Of a DNA stretch of 64,000 bases, positions 10,435-19,845 are shown in pieces. Each line of letters starts with the position of its first letter. Position 1 is the first letter of the stretch. The stretch is taken from positions 79,440-143,439 of the forward strand of contig NZ_FNQP01000011.1 of assembly GCF_900107695.1 (NCBI RefSeq). Reading direction: 5' to 3'. Source of the DNA: Thiothrix caldifontis (GTDB lineage: Bacteria; Pseudomonadota; Gammaproteobacteria; Thiotrichales; Thiotrichaceae). Below the pieces are notes generated by a model. It was not told the DNA's origin, made no database searches, and saw nothing but the letters and a program-made list of their open reading frames with translations. Position numbers and translations under genes: made by a program.

Positions 10435-11352
10435 TTGTTAAGGCAACGGACATTGAAAGCAACGGTATCGACTATCGGTATCGGCTTACACTCTGGTAAA
10501 AAAGTCTCCATGACTTTACGCCCAGCATCTTCCAATACTGGCATTGTGTTTCGCCGGGTTGATATGAATCCGCCCGCGCTGATTGAGCTTCACCCTGAGC
10601 GGGTGGGTGAGACCATGCTTTGCACCGCTTTGATTGCTGACGATGCAAAAGTCGCTACGGTCGAGCATTTGTTATCCGCATTGGCAGGTTTAGGAATAGA
10701 TAATCTCTATGTGGATTTAGATGCCGCAGAAATTCCTATCATGGATGGCAGTGCGGCTCCTTTTCTATACCTACTGTTGTCTACAGGTATTGAAGAACTC
10801 AAAGCGCCTAAGCGTTTTATCCGTATCAAAAAGCCGCTTGAAGCTAGCCGAAGTAATGCTTGGGCGAAATTACTACCGTATGCTGGTTTTAAAGCCAGCT
10901 TTGAAATTGAATTTGATCACCCTGCTGTTAGTTCTACCGCGCAAGCTTTGGAAATCGACTTTTCTCGGCAAGCTTATGCGAGTGAGATTGCCCGTGCCCG
11001 TACCTTTGGGTTTATGCGTGACGTAGAAATGCTGCGTTCCCGTAATCTGGGTTTAGGTGGTAGTCTGGAAAACGCCATTGTACTGGATGAGTTTCGTGTA
11101 CTGAATCAGGATGGCCTGCGTTATCGCGATGAGTTTATCCGTCACAAAATCCTTGATGCGATTGGTGACTTGTATACATTAGGGCATGGCATCATTGGTT
11201 ATTATCAGGGGCATAAATCAGGTCATGCTATCAATAACTTACTGGTACGTGAGTTACTTCAGCAGCAGGATGCTTGGGAAATGGTTACGCTGGACGAAAA
11301 ACAAAGAGAACAAGCCATTTTTGCGGATAACTATGCCTTCGGCGGGATTTGA
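10435..11352 (+). CDS. lpxC: LpxC, UDP-3-O-acyl-GlcNAc deacetylase
   Basis: Zinc amidase carrying out the committed step of lipid A synthesis. TTG at 10435 is chosen because GGGAG (10424-10428) is well spaced and the resulting N-terminus MLRQRTLK aligns with E. coli MIKQRTLK. 305 residues. Zinc-ligand segments are present: TVEHLLSAL, then [10 protein letters not shown] (His and Asp), and the catalytic-base region KSGHAINN. Other blocks ([23 protein letters not shown]) are typical. A rare start codon could limit expression of this tightly controlled enzyme; that is inference. Confidence 0.96.
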   Translation: MLRQRTLKATVSTIGIGLHSGKKVSMTLRPASSNTGIVFRRVDMNPPALIELHPERVGETMLCTALIADDAKVATVEHLLSALAGLGIDNLYVDLDAAEIPIMDGSAAPFLYLLLSTGIEELKAPKRFIRIKKPLEASRSNAWAKLLPYAGFKASFEIEFDHPAVSSTAQALEIDFSRQAYASEIARARTFGFMRDVEMLRSRNLGLGGSLENAIVLDEFRVLNQDGLRYRDEFIRHKILDAIGDLYTLGHGIIGYYQGHKSGHAINNLLVRELLQQQDAWEMVTLDEKQREQAIFADNYAFGGI

Positions 11353-11356
11353 ACTA

Positions 11357-11779
11357 TCAAGGTCGTGAGTGGCTAGCTGTTTGTGCAAGTTGCTGGACGG
11401 CGGCTCGAAGTTCTTTATCATCAATACCTTGGGCGATGCTTTGCATGATAATTGAAGCATTGTTTGAGAGTCTAAAATTGCCTGTCTTTTGCTCAACACT
11501 TGCAAGATGTAAGCCGATCACCTTAATATCAATGCCGCGAATGTTAGTGTTTAAGCATTTGCTTAAATGTTTGCTGAGTAAGTGCTGCTGAAAGCGGGCT
11601 TGCGTAGCAAAATGAGGGTCGTCGGTTAGGAGTGTTATACGTTGGTTTTTTAACAAAGGCCAAAAGTGGTTTTCTACAGGAACAGAAAAGAAGCACGCAA
11701 TTTCTGCCGTGAGTTGGTCAAGCTGATACAATTTCTCATCAAACCCCTTGCTAATCAGTTGATTAATTTTTTTCATCAT
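11357..11779 (-). CDS. dciA: DciA-like protein (DUF721)
   Basis: About 140 residues. The central segment (LTDDPHFATQARFQQHLLSKHL) resembles the DUF721 core, and the position between lpxC and a LytM peptidase gene matches Pseudomonas, where a DUF721 gene occupies this place. DUF721 proteins (DciA) help load the replicative helicase DnaB in bacteria that lack DnaC/DnaI; that role is inferred here. I start at ATG 11779, where GGGGAG lies 7 bases upstream (two ATGs are adjacent); the frame runs on to 11803. It converges with lpxC, separated by only 4 bp. Confidence 0.75.
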   Translation of the reverse strand: MMKKINQLISKGFDEKLYQLDQLTAEIACFFSVPVENHFWPLLKNQRITLLTDDPHFATQARFQQHLLSKHLSKCLNTNIRGIDIKVIGLHLASVEQKTGNFRLSNNASIIMQSIAQGIDDKELRAAVQQLAQTASHSRP

Positions 11780-11868
11780 GGTTGTGCTCCCCGAAATCCA
11801 CAATCTTCTACTATAAACGCTATAGTCGCATTTTTTTAGCTAGTGAGGAATCCAAGAGATTTACTATC

Positions 11869-12831
11869 ATGCAGGTAATCTGTCTTAGTGATGACGGCAC
11901 ACGCCGTAGATCGTTTATGTTACACCCCTGGAAACACCTGATTATCCCCGCAGGCATCGTTGCTTTGCTGGTGGTAGGGCTTTCCGTTAACCAAATGCTG
12001 GGTCTTTACCAACTCGATGCTACGCCGCCGAATGCTGAAGTGTCTGAAAATGATGCGAGCAAACTGTTATCTGCTCTGGAGCAGCAAATTTCTACGGTTG
12101 ACCAGATTAAGAAAGCCTACGCTAACTATACTGTCGATGTGGATACATTATCGGTGCGTTTAGGTACATTGGAAGCAGAAATCGCACGTTTGAATGCTTT
12201 GGCAAAACGTGTTGCGAATAAAGCCAAACTTGATCCCCAGGAATTCTCGCTGGATACCAAACCTGCGCGAGGCGGTCTCGCTAGTGAAGAGCCTGAGGTT
12301 GTTATTCCCAAATTATCATCCAATGAATTTTTAGCCTCGTTTGAGCTGGTTGAAAATAATCTGGATCGCCAAAAAGGTATGTTGGCGACCTTAGACCAGA
12401 TTCTTGAGGGTATTAATGTGCAAGCAGAGGTCTCTCCTAGTGGTAGGCCAGTACGCAGTGGTTACATCTCTTCTGAGTTTGGTTTCCGGCGCGACCCTTT
12501 TAATGGTCGCCAGAAAATGCACAAAGGGGTTGATTATGCAGGGCCACACGGTACAGAAATTTATGCTGTAGGTGGGGGGGTGGTTTCTTTCTCCGGGAAT
12601 CGCAATGACGGTTATGGCAATGTTGTCGAAGTTGACCATGGTGATGGCTTAATTAGCCGCTATGCCCATTTGAGTACCACTAAGGTTGCCGAAGGCGAAG
12701 TGGTAAAAAAAGGTGATAATGTGGCATGGATGGGGAGCACGGGGCGTTCCACGGGTTCCCACTTGCATCTGGAGGTTTTAAAGAATGGTGAGCAGGTTAA
12801 CCCGCGTGAATACCTTGGACACGAAGAATAA
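11869..12831 (+). CDS. M23 (LytM) family peptidase, membrane-anchored
   Basis: Periplasmic peptidoglycan-hydrolase-type protein of about 320 residues. ATG 11869 is chosen because the product then starts with a short cytoplasmic segment followed by one membrane helix (about residues 23-42), as in the Pseudomonas counterpart next to secA; the open frame extends upstream to 11782 without support. A coiled-coil-like stretch (about 65-110) is followed by a C-terminal LytM domain with HKGVDYAGPHGTEI and GSHLHLEV, which contain the His, Asp and HxH zinc ligands, so the active site looks intact. A role in cell separation is inferred from the family. Confidence 0.9.
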   Translation: MQVICLSDDGTRRRSFMLHPWKHLIIPAGIVALLVVGLSVNQMLGLYQLDATPPNAEVSENDASKLLSALEQQISTVDQIKKAYANYTVDVDTLSVRLGTLEAEIARLNALAKRVANKAKLDPQEFSLDTKPARGGLASEEPEVVIPKLSSNEFLASFELVENNLDRQKGMLATLDQILEGINVQAEVSPSGRPVRSGYISSEFGFRRDPFNGRQKMHKGVDYAGPHGTEIYAVGGGVVSFSGNRNDGYGNVVEVDHGDGLISRYAHLSTTKVAEGEVVKKGDNVAWMGSTGRSTGSHLHLEVLKNGEQVNPREYLGHEE

Positions 12832-12857
12832 TTCACCGTACAGCCAGTTAAACCGTA

Positions 12858-12863
12858 TATAAT
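12858..12863 (+). promoter_or_regulatory. Candidate -10 box of a secA promoter
   Basis: A perfect TATAAT lies 27 bp after the peptidase stop and 86 bp before the secA start, with a start point predicted near 12870. I see no good -35 hexamer at normal spacing, so this is a moderate call. Confidence 0.45.
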
Positions 12864-12875
12864 GTGATACAAACC

Positions 12876-12914
12876 GTCCGGTGTAATGCTGTGTCTGCAT
12901 GGCGTTCACCGGAC
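12876..12914 (+). promoter_or_regulatory. Stem-loop in the secA leader
   Basis: GTCCGGTG (12876-12883) pairs perfectly with CACCGGAC (12907-12914), and a nested ATGC/GCAT pair lies inside. It would be at the very 5' end of a transcript started from the TATAAT at 12858. E. coli controls secA through the SecM arrest peptide; no separate leader peptide is visible here, so an RNA hairpin may take its place. That link is inference. Confidence 0.5.
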
Positions 12915-12948
12915 TTTCTGTTTGGAAAGGATACAAGAGAGTAAACGT

Positions 12949-15660
12949 ATGCTGGGTTCTGTAGCCAAAAAGATTTTTGGCAGCCGCAATGACCGTCTGG
13001 TCAAGTCTTATTCCAAAGCCGTCAAGAAAATCAATGCGTTGGAAGAACAGTACAAAGCGTTGTCTGATGCCCAATTAGCGGCAAAAACCACTGAATTCCG
13101 CAACCGTTTGCAACAGGATGAAGCTCTCGCTAGTTTATTGCCTGAAGCATTTGCTGTTGTCCGCGAAGCCAGCCAACGGGTGTTGGGGATGCGTCATTAT
13201 GACGTGCAGATGATCGGTGGTATGGTTTTGAATGACGGCAAAATTGCTGAAATGAAAACCGGTGAAGGTAAAACCTTGGTGGCAACGTTAGCTGCTTACC
13301 TGAATGCTTTGCCGGGTAATGGGATGCATGTCATCACTGTCAATGATTACCTTGCACAGCGTGATGCCGTACAAATGTCGCGTTTGTACGGTTTCTTAGG
13401 GCTGACGACCGGGGTTATTATCAATGGTTTGAGTTCTGAGCAACGTCGTGAGGCGTATGCTGCTGATATTACTTACGGCACTAACAACGAATTTGGTTTT
13501 GACTACTTACGCGATAACATGGCCTTCCGTAAGGAAGACCGAGTGCAGCGTGATCTGTATTACGCGATTGTGGATGAGGTCGACTCCATCCTGATTGATG
13601 AGGCGCGTACCCCGCTGATTATTTCCGGGCCTAGCCATGATGCGTCCCAACTGTATATGGCAATCGACCAGCTCATCCCGATGTTGGAAAAGCAACAGGA
13701 AGAAAATGGCCCCGGCGATTATTCCGTCGATGAAAAAGCCCGCCAGGTCTATATGACGGAAGTAGGTCAAGAACGCGCGGAACAATTGCTATGGCAAGCA
13801 GGGGTATTACCTGAGGGTCAAGGTTTGTATGACACAGTAAGCATCAGTGTGTTGCATCACCTGAATGCCGCTTTGCGTGCTCATGCCTTGTTCCAGCGTA
13901 ATGTTGATTACATTGTGCGCGATGGCAAAATCGTCATTGTCGATGAGTTTACCGGTCGTACAATGCCGGGACGTCGCTGGTCGGAAGGGTTGCATCAAGC
14001 GATTGAGGCCAAAGAAAAAGTCGAGATTCAGGCTGAAAACCAAACACTGGCGTCGATTACGTTCCAGAATTATTTCCGTTTGTATGAAAAGCTCTCTGGT
14101 ATGACGGGGACGGCTGATACGGAAGCGTTCGAGTTGCAACAGATCTATGGTTTGGAAGTTGTGGTTATCCCGACGCATCGTCCCATGCAGCGAATTGATT
14201 CCAACGATTTGATTTACCTGACGGCGGAAGAGAAATACGAAGCCATCATCAAGGAAATCGAAACCGAAGTTGCTAAAGGCAGACCAGTTTTGGTGGGTAC
14301 AGCGTCGATTGAGACGTCGGAGTTAGTGTCCAACAAGCTGAAAGAATTGCGAATTCCGCATGAAGTCCTCAATGCTAAGCAGCATGAACGTGAAGCCCAT
14401 ATTATTGCTAATGCGGGTCGCCCCGGTGCGGTGACGATTGCCACTAACATGGCAGGTCGTGGTACAGATATTGTCCTCGGCGGTAGCATGGATGAAGAAC
14501 TCAAACAGTTGGGTGAAAATCCCAATCCTGAAGCCGTTGGTAAAATCAAAGCCTTGTGGCAGAAGCGTCATGATGCGGTAGTGGCCTCCGGTGGTTTGCA
14601 TATCCTCGGTACTGAACGCCATGAATCTCGCCGTATTGATAACCAGTTGCGTGGTCGTGCCGGTCGTCAAGGTGACCCCGGTTCTTCACGCTTCTTCCTG
14701 TCGTTGGAAGATAACCTGATGCGTATTTTTGCCTCCGAGCGGGTGAAAAGCATGATGCAGCGTTTGGGGATGGAGAAAGGGCAGGCGATTGAAGCAGGTC
14801 TGGTATCCAAATCCATCGAAAATGCCCAACGTAAGGTAGAAGCTCACAACTACGACATTCGTAAACATTTGTTGGAGTACGATGACGTTGCCAATGATCA
14901 GCGTAAGGTAGTGTATTCCCAACGCAATGATTTGCTGGAAGTGGATGATATTAAGGATACTATTGATGCTATCCGTGAAGATGTCGTCGATGCAATGTTT
15001 GCGACACATATTCCACCCGGCAGTATTGATGAGCAATGGGATGTTGATGGTCTTTACAAGCAGCTTTATACCGATTTCGGGGTGGATTTGCCGCTCAAGC
15101 AATGGCTAGCCACAGAGAAAAACTTGCATGAAGAAAGTCTGCGTGACCGTGTTCAGGAGCAGGTTGCTGCCGTGCTTCAGCAGAAGGAAACCATGATTGG
15201 TGCGCCCAATATGCGTCGTTTGGAACGTGATGTGATGCTGCATGTCCTAGATGGTGAGTGGAAAGAGCATCTGGCAGCCATGGATTATTTGCGTCAAAGT
15301 GTGGGCTTGCGTGGTTATGCGCAGAAAAACCCTAAGCAGGAATACAAGCGTGAAGCGTTTGAAATGTTTGAGCAATTGCTGGAACGTATCAAGCACGATG
15401 TGGTGGCTTTCCTCATGCGTATCCAGTTACAAGAGCCGCAGCAAGCAATGGCTGAGCTAGAAACGCATGAACCTCAGCCGATGGCATTTTCTCACCCTGA
15501 TGCAGGTAATGCTTTCGAGGATGAGGAGGTGGTGGATGCCGTAGTGGGTAGTAACACGGGTAATCCCTATGAGCGTGATGGCCTGAAAGTAGGGCGTAAT
15601 GACCCTTGTCCGTGTGGTTCTGGTAAGAAATACAAAAATTGTCACGGTCAATTGGTTTGA
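12949..15660 (+). CDS. secA: SecA, preprotein translocase ATPase
   Basis: Motor ATPase of the Sec pathway. ATG 12949 is chosen because it gives [16 protein letters not shown], the expected SecA N-terminus; the frame is open upstream to an ATG at 12886 within the leader hairpin, which would add 21 non-SecA residues. 903 residues, typical. Seen: Walker [12 protein letters not shown] (about 100-110), the Walker B/DEVD region [14 protein letters not shown], the helicase-like motif [12 protein letters not shown], and the C-terminal zinc-binding SEC-C tail with [14 protein letters not shown] that contacts SecB. argJ follows 21 bp later. Confidence 0.98.
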   Translation: MLGSVAKKIFGSRNDRLVKSYSKAVKKINALEEQYKALSDAQLAAKTTEFRNRLQQDEALASLLPEAFAVVREASQRVLGMRHYDVQMIGGMVLNDGKIAEMKTGEGKTLVATLAAYLNALPGNGMHVITVNDYLAQRDAVQMSRLYGFLGLTTGVIINGLSSEQRREAYAADITYGTNNEFGFDYLRDNMAFRKEDRVQRDLYYAIVDEVDSILIDEARTPLIISGPSHDASQLYMAIDQLIPMLEKQQEENGPGDYSVDEKARQVYMTEVGQERAEQLLWQAGVLPEGQGLYDTVSISVLHHLNAALRAHALFQRNVDYIVRDGKIVIVDEFTGRTMPGRRWSEGLHQAIEAKEKVEIQAENQTLASITFQNYFRLYEKLSGMTGTADTEAFELQQIYGLEVVVIPTHRPMQRIDSNDLIYLTAEEKYEAIIKEIETEVAKGRPVLVGTASIETSELVSNKLKELRIPHEVLNAKQHEREAHIIANAGRPGAVTIATNMAGRGTDIVLGGSMDEELKQLGENPNPEAVGKIKALWQKRHDAVVASGGLHILGTERHESRRIDNQLRGRAGRQGDPGSSRFFLSLEDNLMRIFASERVKSMMQRLGMEKGQAIEAGLVSKSIENAQRKVEAHNYDIRKHLLEYDDVANDQRKVVYSQRNDLLEVDDIKDTIDAIREDVVDAMFATHIPPGSIDEQWDVDGLYKQLYTDFGVDLPLKQWLATEKNLHEESLRDRVQEQVAAVLQQKETMIGAPNMRRLERDVMLHVLDGEWKEHLAAMDYLRQSVGLRGYAQKNPKQEYKREAFEMFEQLLERIKHDVVAFLMRIQLQEPQQAMAELETHEPQPMAFSHPDAGNAFEDEEVVDAVVGSNTGNPYERDGLKVGRNDPCPCGSGKKYKNCHGQLV

Positions 15661-15681
15661 TTTTATCCCGGAGTAGGTAAC

Positions 15682-16890
15682 ATGGCAGTCAACTTACATG
15701 CACCTGATACTTTATTGCCCATTGCTGGTGTGCGTTTAGCATCGGTTAATGCCGGTATTCGCTACAAAAATCGTAACGATGTGTTATTGATTGAGTTGGA
15801 ACCAGGTAGCCATACAGCGGCAGTGTTCACACGTAATGCGTTTTGTGCAGCACCTGTGCATGTTTGCCGCCATAACTTACAGCATTCTAATCCACGCTAT
15901 TTGTTGATTAATGCGGGCAATGCGAATGCAGGTACGGGTGAGCTGGGTATGCAGGCTGCCCGTGAAAGTTGTGAGCAAGTGGCACAGCAGGGTGCATGTT
16001 GGGCGGAGCAAGTTCTGCCTTTCTCAACTGGTGTGATTGGTCAGCAATTGCCAGTGGATAAAATAACCACTGCTTTGCCAGAAGCCTTTGCTAAATTGGA
16101 TGCAGGCGGTTGGATGGAAGCCTCGCGTACTATTATGACTACGGATACGGTAGCGAAAGCGCTAAGCCGCCAAGTGGAAATCTTTGGTGAAACCGTGACA
16201 ATCACGGGGATTGCGAAAGGTGCGGGGATGATTCACCCCAATATGGCAACCATGTTGGCGTATGTTGCTACCGATGCCTTGGTTGAAAAAGACATTCTAC
16301 AAAATCTGTTGAATGATGTAGTGGAAGAAACTTTCAACTGCATCACTGTTGATGGCGATACTTCAACTAATGATTCTTTGATTGTCATGGCAACTGGCAG
16401 TTCAGGTATTTATGTAGGGGGTGATGGTTTGCCTGCATTCCGTCAAGCCCTATTGGAGGTTTGTCTGTATTTAGCCCAAGCGATTGTGCGTGATGGTGAA
16501 GGTGCAACCAAGTTCATCAGCATTGATGTGCAAGGTGCTGCAACGCGTGCCGAAGCCCGTGTCGTTGGCAATACCGTGGCATTATCCCCATTGGTGAAAA
16601 CCGCATTGTTTGCCAGTGACCCGAACTGGGGGCGTATTCTTGCCGCAGTAGGACGTAGTTATGTTGATGCGTTGGATGTAAGCCGTATTAGCATTTGGTT
16701 AGGTAAAACCCTGTTGATCGAAAACGGTGAGCCAGCCGCTACCTACCGTGAAGAATTGGGCGCAGCAGAAACCAAGCGCGATGAAATCGATATTCGTATC
16801 CATTTAGGGCGTGGCGAAGCCACTGCGACGACGTGGACATGTGATTTTTCTTACGATTACGTCAAAATCAATGCCGAATACCGCAGTTGA
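15682..16890 (+). CDS. argJ: ArgJ, bifunctional ornithine acetyltransferase / N-acetylglutamate synthase
   Basis: Arginine biosynthesis enzyme that recycles the acetyl group from N-acetylornithine to glutamate. It is made as one chain that self-cleaves before a Thr. The 402-residue product has the family cleavage region KGAGMIHPNMATMLAYVATDA (Thr of ATML, about residue 190), GDTSTNDS, and the C-terminal DPNWGRILAAVGRS block. The secA-argJ-mutT order matches Pseudomonas. The 3' end overlaps the next gene by 20 bp. Confidence 0.96.
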   Translation: MAVNLHAPDTLLPIAGVRLASVNAGIRYKNRNDVLLIELEPGSHTAAVFTRNAFCAAPVHVCRHNLQHSNPRYLLINAGNANAGTGELGMQAARESCEQVAQQGACWAEQVLPFSTGVIGQQLPVDKITTALPEAFAKLDAGGWMEASRTIMTTDTVAKALSRQVEIFGETVTITGIAKGAGMIHPNMATMLAYVATDALVEKDILQNLLNDVVEETFNCITVDGDTSTNDSLIVMATGSSGIYVGGDGLPAFRQALLEVCLYLAQAIVRDGEGATKFISIDVQGAATRAEARVVGNTVALSPLVKTALFASDPNWGRILAAVGRSYVDALDVSRISIWLGKTLLIENGEPAATYREELGAAETKRDEIDIRIHLGRGEATATTWTCDFSYDYVKINAEYRS

Positions 16891-17830
16891 CTATTTGCAT
16901 GTTGTCGCAGCGGTTATCCGTGATGCAACGGGCAATATCTTATTAGCACAACGCCCTGCCAATAAACATCAGGGCGGTAAGTGGGAGTTTCCCGGTGGCA
17001 AAGTCGAATCCGGTGAAACGCCACAGCAAGCACTAAGCCGTGAAGTGCACGAAGAACTCGGCATTAGCGTGGAGGATGCAGCGCCCTTGATCAAGGTTCG
17101 TTATGTTTATCCTGAACGTGCAGTATTACTGGATGTGTGGGAGGTAACGGCTTTTAGTGGCGAGGCGCATGGGCGAGAAGGGCAGCCTGTCGCATGGTTT
17201 CACGTTGATCAATTGTCAGCACTTGAATTTCCTCCCGCTAATGCACCGATTGTTAACGCGGCACGTTTGCCTGCTCATTGTCTGATTACGCCAGAGCCAC
17301 AAGATTCCACTAAGTTTTTGCAACAGTTAGTGCAACGTTTACAGGCTGGTGTGCGTCTGATTGTTTTTCGTGCGAAAACATTGGATGCAGCAGGCTACGT
17401 GGCCTTAGCTCATGAAGTGATTCGTTTGGGGCATTCGTTTGGTGCAACGATTATGCTGAACTCCCCCCCTGAGATGCTGGTGCAGGCAGATGGTTTACAT
17501 CTGACGAGCCGTCAGCTCTTTACTGAGAGCGCAGCGAGTATCAGGGATACCTTATTGCCGGGGCAATGGTTATCAGCTTCTTGCCATAGCGTAGCGGAGT
17601 TGCAACAGGTAGCCATGCTTGGTGCGGACTTTGCTTTCCTCTCGCCCGTCTTACCAACGTTATCGCATCCGGGAGAAGAGCATTTAGGTTGGGAGGTATT
17701 CGCTGCTATGGTGGATCAGGTGAATATTCCTGTATACGCTCTTGGTGGTATGGATGCTCATCATGTGTCAACAGCACGGCATTACGGAGGACAGGGTATT
17801 GCTGCCATCCGTCGTTTGTGGGATGTGTAG
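16871..17830 (+). CDS. MutT-ThiE fusion: Nudix hydrolase with thiamine-phosphate-synthase-like domain
   Basis: Two-domain protein of about 319 residues. The N-terminal Nudix domain (about 8-135) carries a full Nudix box: GGKVESGET, then REVHEELGI with the catalytic REVxEExG; it probably hydrolyses oxidised nucleotides such as 8-oxo-dGTP. The C-terminal half (about 150-315) resembles ThiE/TenI barrels, including a late LGGMDAHHV segment. I start at ATG 16871 because the Nudix fold begins shortly after; that overlaps argJ by 20 bp. The same fusion is known in gammaproteobacteria next to secA/argJ. Whether the ThiE-like half is catalytic cannot be read here. Confidence 0.88.
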   Translation: MPNTAVDYLHVVAAVIRDATGNILLAQRPANKHQGGKWEFPGGKVESGETPQQALSREVHEELGISVEDAAPLIKVRYVYPERAVLLDVWEVTAFSGEAHGREGQPVAWFHVDQLSALEFPPANAPIVNAARLPAHCLITPEPQDSTKFLQQLVQRLQAGVRLIVFRAKTLDAAGYVALAHEVIRLGHSFGATIMLNSPPEMLVQADGLHLTSRQLFTESAASIRDTLLPGQWLSASCHSVAELQQVAMLGADFAFLSPVLPTLSHPGEEHLGWEVFAAMVDQVNIPVYALGGMDAHHVSTARHYGGQGIAAIRRLWDV

Positions 17831-17840
17831 TCTAAGTGTT

Positions 17841-18044
17841 TCAAGCATTGAGGTCTGGAATTAACTGACTATTGATGCGTGAAATCATATCTTTTAACAG
17901 TAGCTTGCGTTTTTTTAAACGTGAAATCCTGATTTGGTCACTGTGAGGTTCTTGCAATAATGTTGCAATAACCTCATCCAGTTCCCGGTGTTCTTGGGTG
18001 AGTTCCGCGAGTTTCCGGTGAAGTGCTTCCGTGTCTTGCAGCAT
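17841..18044 (-). CDS. YdcH-like small protein (DUF465)
   Basis: A 67-residue, strongly charged helical protein (HRKLAELTQEHRELDEVIATL, then RLKKRKLLLKD). Length, helical heptad pattern and the LKKRKLxLKD ending fit the DUF465/YdcH family, whose function is not established. It lies 7 bp after the DEAD-box-like gene on the same strand and may be co-transcribed with it; it converges with mutT-thiE. Confidence 0.75.
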   Translation of the reverse strand: MLQDTEALHRKLAELTQEHRELDEVIATLLQEPHSDQIRISRLKKRKLLLKDMISRINSQLIPDLNA

Positions 18045-18051
18045 AATGGTT

Positions 18052-19644
18052 CTACTTAGTCAAAATACGGCGTTTTTCCTTGTAACGGATAACGACTTGT
18101 TTGTCAGTTTTGGGTTTGTCGCTCTGTTGTGCGTAATCGGGTTTTTCCCAACTACCAATTTCATAAGAACCCCCTTGATCACGGCGGGGTGCAGGGGTAC
18201 CCCCGGTGTAGCCACCTTCGCGTTTACGTTGTGCACCACCGTTTAAGCGACCATAAGGACCTTTGCGTTGCTGGCGATCAGCAGCGTTGGCTGAGGCTGG
18301 TTCTTGAGCTGGTGTAGGGCGGTTGTCTCGGCGACTACTTTGTTGCTGGTTTGGGTTACGTCCGCTACCTTGAGCTTGATGTGAGGAGCGGTTTTGGTTT
18401 GATCCAGAACGGCCTTGTTGTTGGCGTCCGCGTTCGCCTTGGTTACCATTAGTGCTATTATGTTGGCGTTGCCCATTACTGTTGCTGCGATTACTTCTGG
18501 GGACTCGCACTGAGGGGGTAAAGCCTGATGTATGTTCCAGCGGGGCAAGACCAGGCAGGGTGCATTGTTCGATAGAGTCGCCGAGGAATGTTTCAATTAA
18601 CTTCAGATTCTCGCGTTCGCGAGGTAATACCACAGCAATAACCGCTTCTTCCCGTTCTGGGCTGAGACCTTGTAGCCGAGCCTCATAATCTTCGACTTTG
18701 TGAGGTAACTCAAAGTTGATGATGTGTTCCCCCCCTTGGAAGTGTGGGTGGAGGCCATCTTGGTCAGCGTAAATCAGAATGGGTGCTGAGACGCCATTGC
18801 GTTCTTCTGCGGGTAAATCGGAGGCGACCTCGGCAGTATGTCCGTGATTTGCAAGGCTTTCTGCTAAGGCTTTCGCTACTTTTGTGGTCATTGTAAAAAT
18901 ACAGGTGGGTTCACCTGAAAACTCATCCAATAAATGATCCATCAGCGCAATTTTGTGCGTGTAATCATCCGCTAAATGGACAACTTGTGGAATTTGTAGC
19001 AATGGGTTACGGTCATCATCCACTTCAAGTTCTTCGGCTCCAGCCAGTACAGCACGAGCATAGCCAGCAATATCATTTTCTGGGCGTACAAAGGCAATAA
19101 CGGGGCAGGCGGTGGTACGTTCCGAGAGAATCTTATTAACGAGGCCATGCAAACCTTTGTGATAAATGGCGCTAAGGTCGTCAATCACTAACATCTCTAA
19201 TTTGGAAAAGTCTGCTTTGTTGTTATCAACCAGATCATTCAGACGACCGGGGGTGGCAATCATTAAGTCAAGTGGTCGGCGTAACAAGCGCATTTGCGGC
19301 TGATACGGACGTCCACTAACAATGAAGCCTGAGCGAATCTGTTGCTCATCCCCCATCAAGCGTTTGATGGTGTAGTTAATCTGATTGACCCTATCCCGTC
19401 GCGAGGTAAGGATCAAAACACGGGTATGCCGTTGATCTTCAATCGGGTTGGTCAACACGTAGTTGATGGCTGGGATCAGGAATGCTCCGGTTTTACCGGA
19501 GGCCGATTGCGTCCAAACAATGACACTTTTGTTTTGTGCCACAAGGGGAATCAACTGTTTTTGTAGTTCAGTCGGATTCTCGTAACCGGCAGCTTCGATT
19601 TTTGCTGCAAATTCTGGATGTAAGCCTAATTCTGAAAAAGACAA
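18052..19644 (-). CDS. DEAD-box helicase-like protein with eroded catalytic motifs
   Basis: 530 residues, TTG start with GGGGAG about 8 bases upstream. Residues about 1-370 follow the DEAD-box fold: a Q-motif-like segment (FSELGLHPEF ... PTELQ), motif I as TQSASGKT (GKT kept), and TPGR in motif Ib. The catalytic motifs are degenerate: motif II reads DDLS instead of DEAD, no SAT motif is seen after it, and the motif VI position reads ARLQGLSPER instead of HRIGRTGR. The C-terminal ~150 residues are a low-complexity Gln/Asn/Ser/Arg/Gly-rich tail like those of RNA-binding proteins. I infer an RNA-binding pseudo-helicase. Next gene downstream is the YdcH-like gene. Confidence 0.8.
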   Translation of the reverse strand: MSFSELGLHPEFAAKIEAAGYENPTELQKQLIPLVAQNKSVIVWTQSASGKTGAFLIPAINYVLTNPIEDQRHTRVLILTSRRDRVNQINYTIKRLMGDEQQIRSGFIVSGRPYQPQMRLLRRPLDLMIATPGRLNDLVDNNKADFSKLEMLVIDDLSAIYHKGLHGLVNKILSERTTACPVIAFVRPENDIAGYARAVLAGAEELEVDDDRNPLLQIPQVVHLADDYTHKIALMDHLLDEFSGEPTCIFTMTTKVAKALAESLANHGHTAEVASDLPAEERNGVSAPILIYADQDGLHPHFQGGEHIINFELPHKVEDYEARLQGLSPEREEAVIAVVLPRERENLKLIETFLGDSIEQCTLPGLAPLEHTSGFTPSVRVPRSNRSNSNGQRQHNSTNGNQGERGRQQQGRSGSNQNRSSHQAQGSGRNPNQQQSSRRDNRPTPAQEPASANAADRQQRKGPYGRLNGGAQRKREGGYTGGTPAPRRDQGGSYEIGSWEKPDYAQQSDKPKTDKQVVIRYKEKRRILTK

Positions 19645-19845
19645 GATAGATACTCCCCGTCTGTGGATGTGGGTGAGAGTAATAAATAAGTAAATATTAT
19701 CAAACTGGAGAGAAATATTAGCAATATAATGCTTTCAGCGACTGCCCGTACCTTTATTTGTAACGTTTGCATGGCCCGAACCGAATAATAAATTATTATA
19801 TCTGTTGTTGGGAGTCAACAAATTATGCACGTTATTGTTGCGAAT

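Noticed and set aside
12886..12948. SecM-like arrest peptide before secA
   Set aside because: The upstream ATG runs in frame into secA without a stop and lacks an arrest motif; better described as a leader hairpin.
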